64,000 bases of DNA, taken from NCBI GenBank assembly GCA_002729235.1, contig PBTY01000055.1:17983-81982 (forward strand), written 5' to 3'. The stretch's first letter is position 1, and each line of letters begins with the position of its first letter. This document shows, piece after piece, positions 61,890 through 64,000 of the stretch. The notes beneath the pieces were generated by a model. It was not told where the DNA came from. It searched no databases and was given only the letters and a program-made list of their open reading frames with translations. Origin of the DNA: Rickettsiales bacterium. GTDB lineage: Bacteria > Bacteroidota > Bacteroidia > Cytophagales > Cyclobacteriaceae. The translations under genes were made by a program, and so were the position numbers.

Positions 61890-64000
61890 ATGTTTGAAGA
61901 TAATTCTAATGAGCCCATCATACTGTCAGATTTAATAGATGACGAATCAGGAGAACTGATTCAATTAGTCTCTGAAGATGATGAAGGCCCTTTAAGTGAT
62001 GATAACCTTCCTGACGAGCTACCTATTCTTCCAATTAAAAATACGGTTCTCTTTCCAGGAGTTGTAATACCGATTACTGTAAGTCGAAATAAGTCCATCA
62101 AATTGGTGAAAAAGGCCTACAAAGGGGATCGCATCATAGGGGTACTGGCTCAAAAAAACTACAAGAAAGAAGAAGCAGCATTTGCTGATCTTTATGATAT
62201 TGGTACGGTTGCTAAAATCTTGAAAATGTTGGTTTTACCCGATGGTAATACTACAATCATTATTCAAGGCCGCCAGCGATTCAAGCTTGGAGAAGCTTTA
62301 CAAGAAGAGCCCTTCTTGAAAGCAACTTACCAGGTGATTGAAGAGGAAGAGAACATCACAGAGGATGAGATGAAGGCTATCACCAGCTCTTTGAAAGAAG
62401 CTGCTTACAAGGTGATGAAGTTGAATCCTGAGATACCTAAAGAAGCACAAGTTGCTTTAGAGAATATTCAGAGCTATACATTCCTGACTCACTTCTTATC
62501 TTCCAATGTCAACGCAGACGTTTCAGATAAGCAAAAGTTGTTGGAGACAAATGAGCCGAAAACGAGAGCAGAATTATTGCTTCAGTTTATGCTTAAAGAC
62601 ATACAAATGCTTGAGTTAAAGCAGGAGATAGCAAGTAAGGTGCACTCGGACATTGATCAACAGCAGAAGGAGTATTTCCTTCGTCAGCAAATGAAGGTGC
62701 TCCAGGATGAGTTGGGTCAGGATGGACCAGATCAGGAGATCAATGCGCTTAGACAAAAAGCAAAGGATAAGAAATGGCCAGATGAAGTAAAAAAACACTT
62801 CGCTAAAGAGCTTGACAAAATAGGTCGAATGAATCCAGCAGCTGCTGAGTATCCTGTGGCTATGAGTTATGCAGAATTGCTAGTTGATTTGCCCTGGGAT
62901 GAAGGTACTGAAGATAATTTTGACCTGAAGCATGCCCGAAAAGTACTTGATCGTGATCACTTTGGGTTGGAAAAAGTAAAAGAAAGAATCCTGGAATACT
63001 TGGCGGTTAGAAAACTAAAGAATGACCTGAAAGGTCCGATTCTTTGTTTGTACGGACCTCCAGGAGTTGGTAAAACATCTCTCGGCAAGTCTATTGCTGA
63101 TGCACTTGGGAGAAAATATGTACGAATGGCACTAGGTGGAGTTCACGATGAAGCAGAGATTCGTGGGCACAGAAAAACCTATATCGGCGCAATGCCTGGT
63201 AAGATTATCCAGAACATCAATAAATCGAAAAGTTCAAATCCAGTATTCATTTTGGATGAGATCGATAAGGTGAGTTCTGACTTTAGAGGAGATCCTTCGA
63301 GTGCATTGCTTGAAGTGTTGGATCCTGAGCAGAACAGTACTTTCAAGGATAATTACCTGGAGGTTGACTATGACCTATCCAAAGTGTTATTCATTGCAAC
63401 AGCCAATTCACTTGAATCCATTCAGCCTCCTTTGAGAGATCGTATGGAGATCATCGATATCACGGGCTATACGCTAGAGGAAAAGGTGGAGATAGCTAAG
63501 AAACATCTCATTCCTAAGCAGAGAGACGAACACGGATTGAAGACCAAAGATGTTTCTTTCGATAAATCGGCCATAACGAAGTTGGTGAATGATTACACAC
63601 GAGAATCGGGTGTTAGAAGCCTTGAAAGAAAAGTAGCTGCTGTCATCAGAAATATTGCCAAATCCATTGCCATGGAGGAGGAGTATGATTCTAAGATTAC
63701 AGATGAGCAAGTCAGAAAAATACTGGGAGCAGAAGTCTTTGATAAGGAAGCTTATGAAGATAATAAAACACCCGGAGTAGTAACTGGTTTGGCCTGGACT
63801 CCTGCAGGTGGCGATATACTTTTTATTGAGACGAGCTTGAGCCGTGGTAAGGGTAAATTGACCCTTTCTGGTCAGCTTGGAGATGTGATGAAAGAATCGG
63901 CAATGACCGCTCTTTCGTATTTGAAGACACATGCTGAGTCGCTTGGTATAGATTACCGCGTGTTTGAGCACTATGATTTACATGTTCACGTGCCTGCTGG
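61890..64000 (+). CDS. lon: ATP-dependent Lon protease (3' end cut by window)
   Basis: Open frame from the ATG at 61890 to the edge, 703 codons out of about 820. Lon N-terminal domain (LPILPIKNTVLFPGVVIPI), coiled region, AAA+ Walker A GPPGVGKT (389-396), Walker B FILDEIDK, then the start of the protease domain (GVVTGLAWTPAGGDILFIE). The catalytic Ser/Lys residues lie beyond the edge. The 176-base upstream gap has a sigma-54-like sequence and an inverted repeat, treated as leads only. Confidence 0.95.
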   Translation, partial: MFEDNSNEPIILSDLIDDESGELIQLVSEDDEGPLSDDNLPDELPILPIKNTVLFPGVVIPITVSRNKSIKLVKKAYKGDRIIGVLAQKNYKKEEAAFADLYDIGTVAKILKMLVLPDGNTTIIIQGRQRFKLGEALQEEPFLKATYQVIEEEENITEDEMKAITSSLKEAAYKVMKLNPEIPKEAQVALENIQSYTFLTHFLSSNVNADVSDKQKLLETNEPKTRAELLLQFMLKDIQMLELKQEIASKVHSDIDQQQKEYFLRQQMKVLQDELGQDGPDQEINALRQKAKDKKWPDEVKKHFAKELDKIGRMNPAAAEYPVAMSYAELLVDLPWDEGTEDNFDLKHARKVLDRDHFGLEKVKERILEYLAVRKLKNDLKGPILCLYGPPGVGKTSLGKSIADALGRKYVRMALGGVHDEAEIRGHRKTYIGAMPGKIIQNINKSKSSNPVFILDEIDKVSSDFRGDPSSALLEVLDPEQNSTFKDNYLEVDYDLSKVLFIATANSLESIQPPLRDRMEIIDITGYTLEEKVEIAKKHLIPKQRDEHGLKTKDVSFDKSAITKLVNDYTRESGVRSLERKVAAVIRNIAKSIAMEEEYDSKITDEQVRKILGAEVFDKEAYEDNKTPGVVTGLAWTPAGGDILFIETSLSRGKGKLTLSGQLGDVMKESAMTALSYLKTHAESLGIDYRVFEHYDLHVHVPA

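Noticed and set aside
63474-63971. 165-codon minus-strand frame
   Set aside because: Antisense to conserved Lon coding sequence.
1-64000. CRISPR array, prophage, transposon or genomic island
   Set aside because: No regularly spaced repeats, integrase, transposase or flanking direct repeats seen; genes look like ordinary chromosomal content.

Overview
The window looks like ordinary chromosomal DNA from a member of the Bacteroidota, most likely a marine Cytophagales-type bacterium; I would not name a genus from sequence alone. The grounds are AT-rich genes on both strands, promoter boxes of the Bacteroidota type (TAnnTTTG, seen at 17741, 30032, 38586 on the minus strand and 42791), abundant Cys lipoproteins and beta-barrel proteins, a tricorn-type S41 peptidase, PadR plus FtsX-type permease cassettes, an ABC-permease/M1-peptidase fusion, DUF547, LytTR signalling and a MutA/MutB pathway. 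I see no tRNA, rRNA, insertion sequence, integrase, phage gene or CRISPR array.

Layout. 1-6.5 kb (all minus strand): a permease entering from the left edge with its PadR regulator, an ECF sigma factor paired with a TPR serine/threonine kinase, and a lipoprotein built from an exactly 190-residue repeat. 6.6-17.3 kb: an MFS transporter, a TerB-like protein, a frameshifted HAD phosphatase, a TPR protein, a GH15 glucan hydrolase, a second PadR plus permease cassette, and a membrane 4Fe-4S protein paired with a flavin oxidoreductase. 17.3-19.3 kb: a gene-less stretch that seems to hold a structured RNA with its own terminator, then a hipBA toxin-antitoxin operon with two operators. 19.3-32.3 kb: a hydrolase, the tricorn protease, a secreted unknown, the ABC/M1 exporter with its ATPase, and a LytS/LytTR two-component pair. 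32.3-39.6 kb: a porin-ttcA-pldA operon, a transporter-kinase-receiver operon and a DUF547 protein.

39.6-52.4 kb is the most coherent part, a vitamin B12 acquisition-and-use block. btuF-btuC-btuD on the minus strand face away from a cobalamin riboswitch that leads btuB and a BtuG-like beta-propeller lipoprotein on the plus strand. Next come meaB, the chaperone GTPase of methylmalonyl-CoA mutase, and, after a CHASE2/FecR-like gene pair, a 1001-residue methylmalonyl-CoA mutase in which a MutA-type barrel without its own B12 domain is fused in front of MutB. The block suggests that B12 import here largely serves propionate/methylmalonyl-CoA metabolism.

52.6-64 kb holds housekeeping genes: dnaA (one perfect DnaA box upstream, no dnaN beside it), a DegP/HtrA protease, a GH3-type adenylating enzyme, dxr, rseP, an OmpA-family lipid/peptidoglycan-anchoring protein with PD40-like repeats, and the first 703 codons of lon, cut by the right edge.

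Several start codons given here are downstream of the longest open frame, because the longer frame begins at GTG/TTG or lies inside a terminator or promoter; these cases are stated in each entry.
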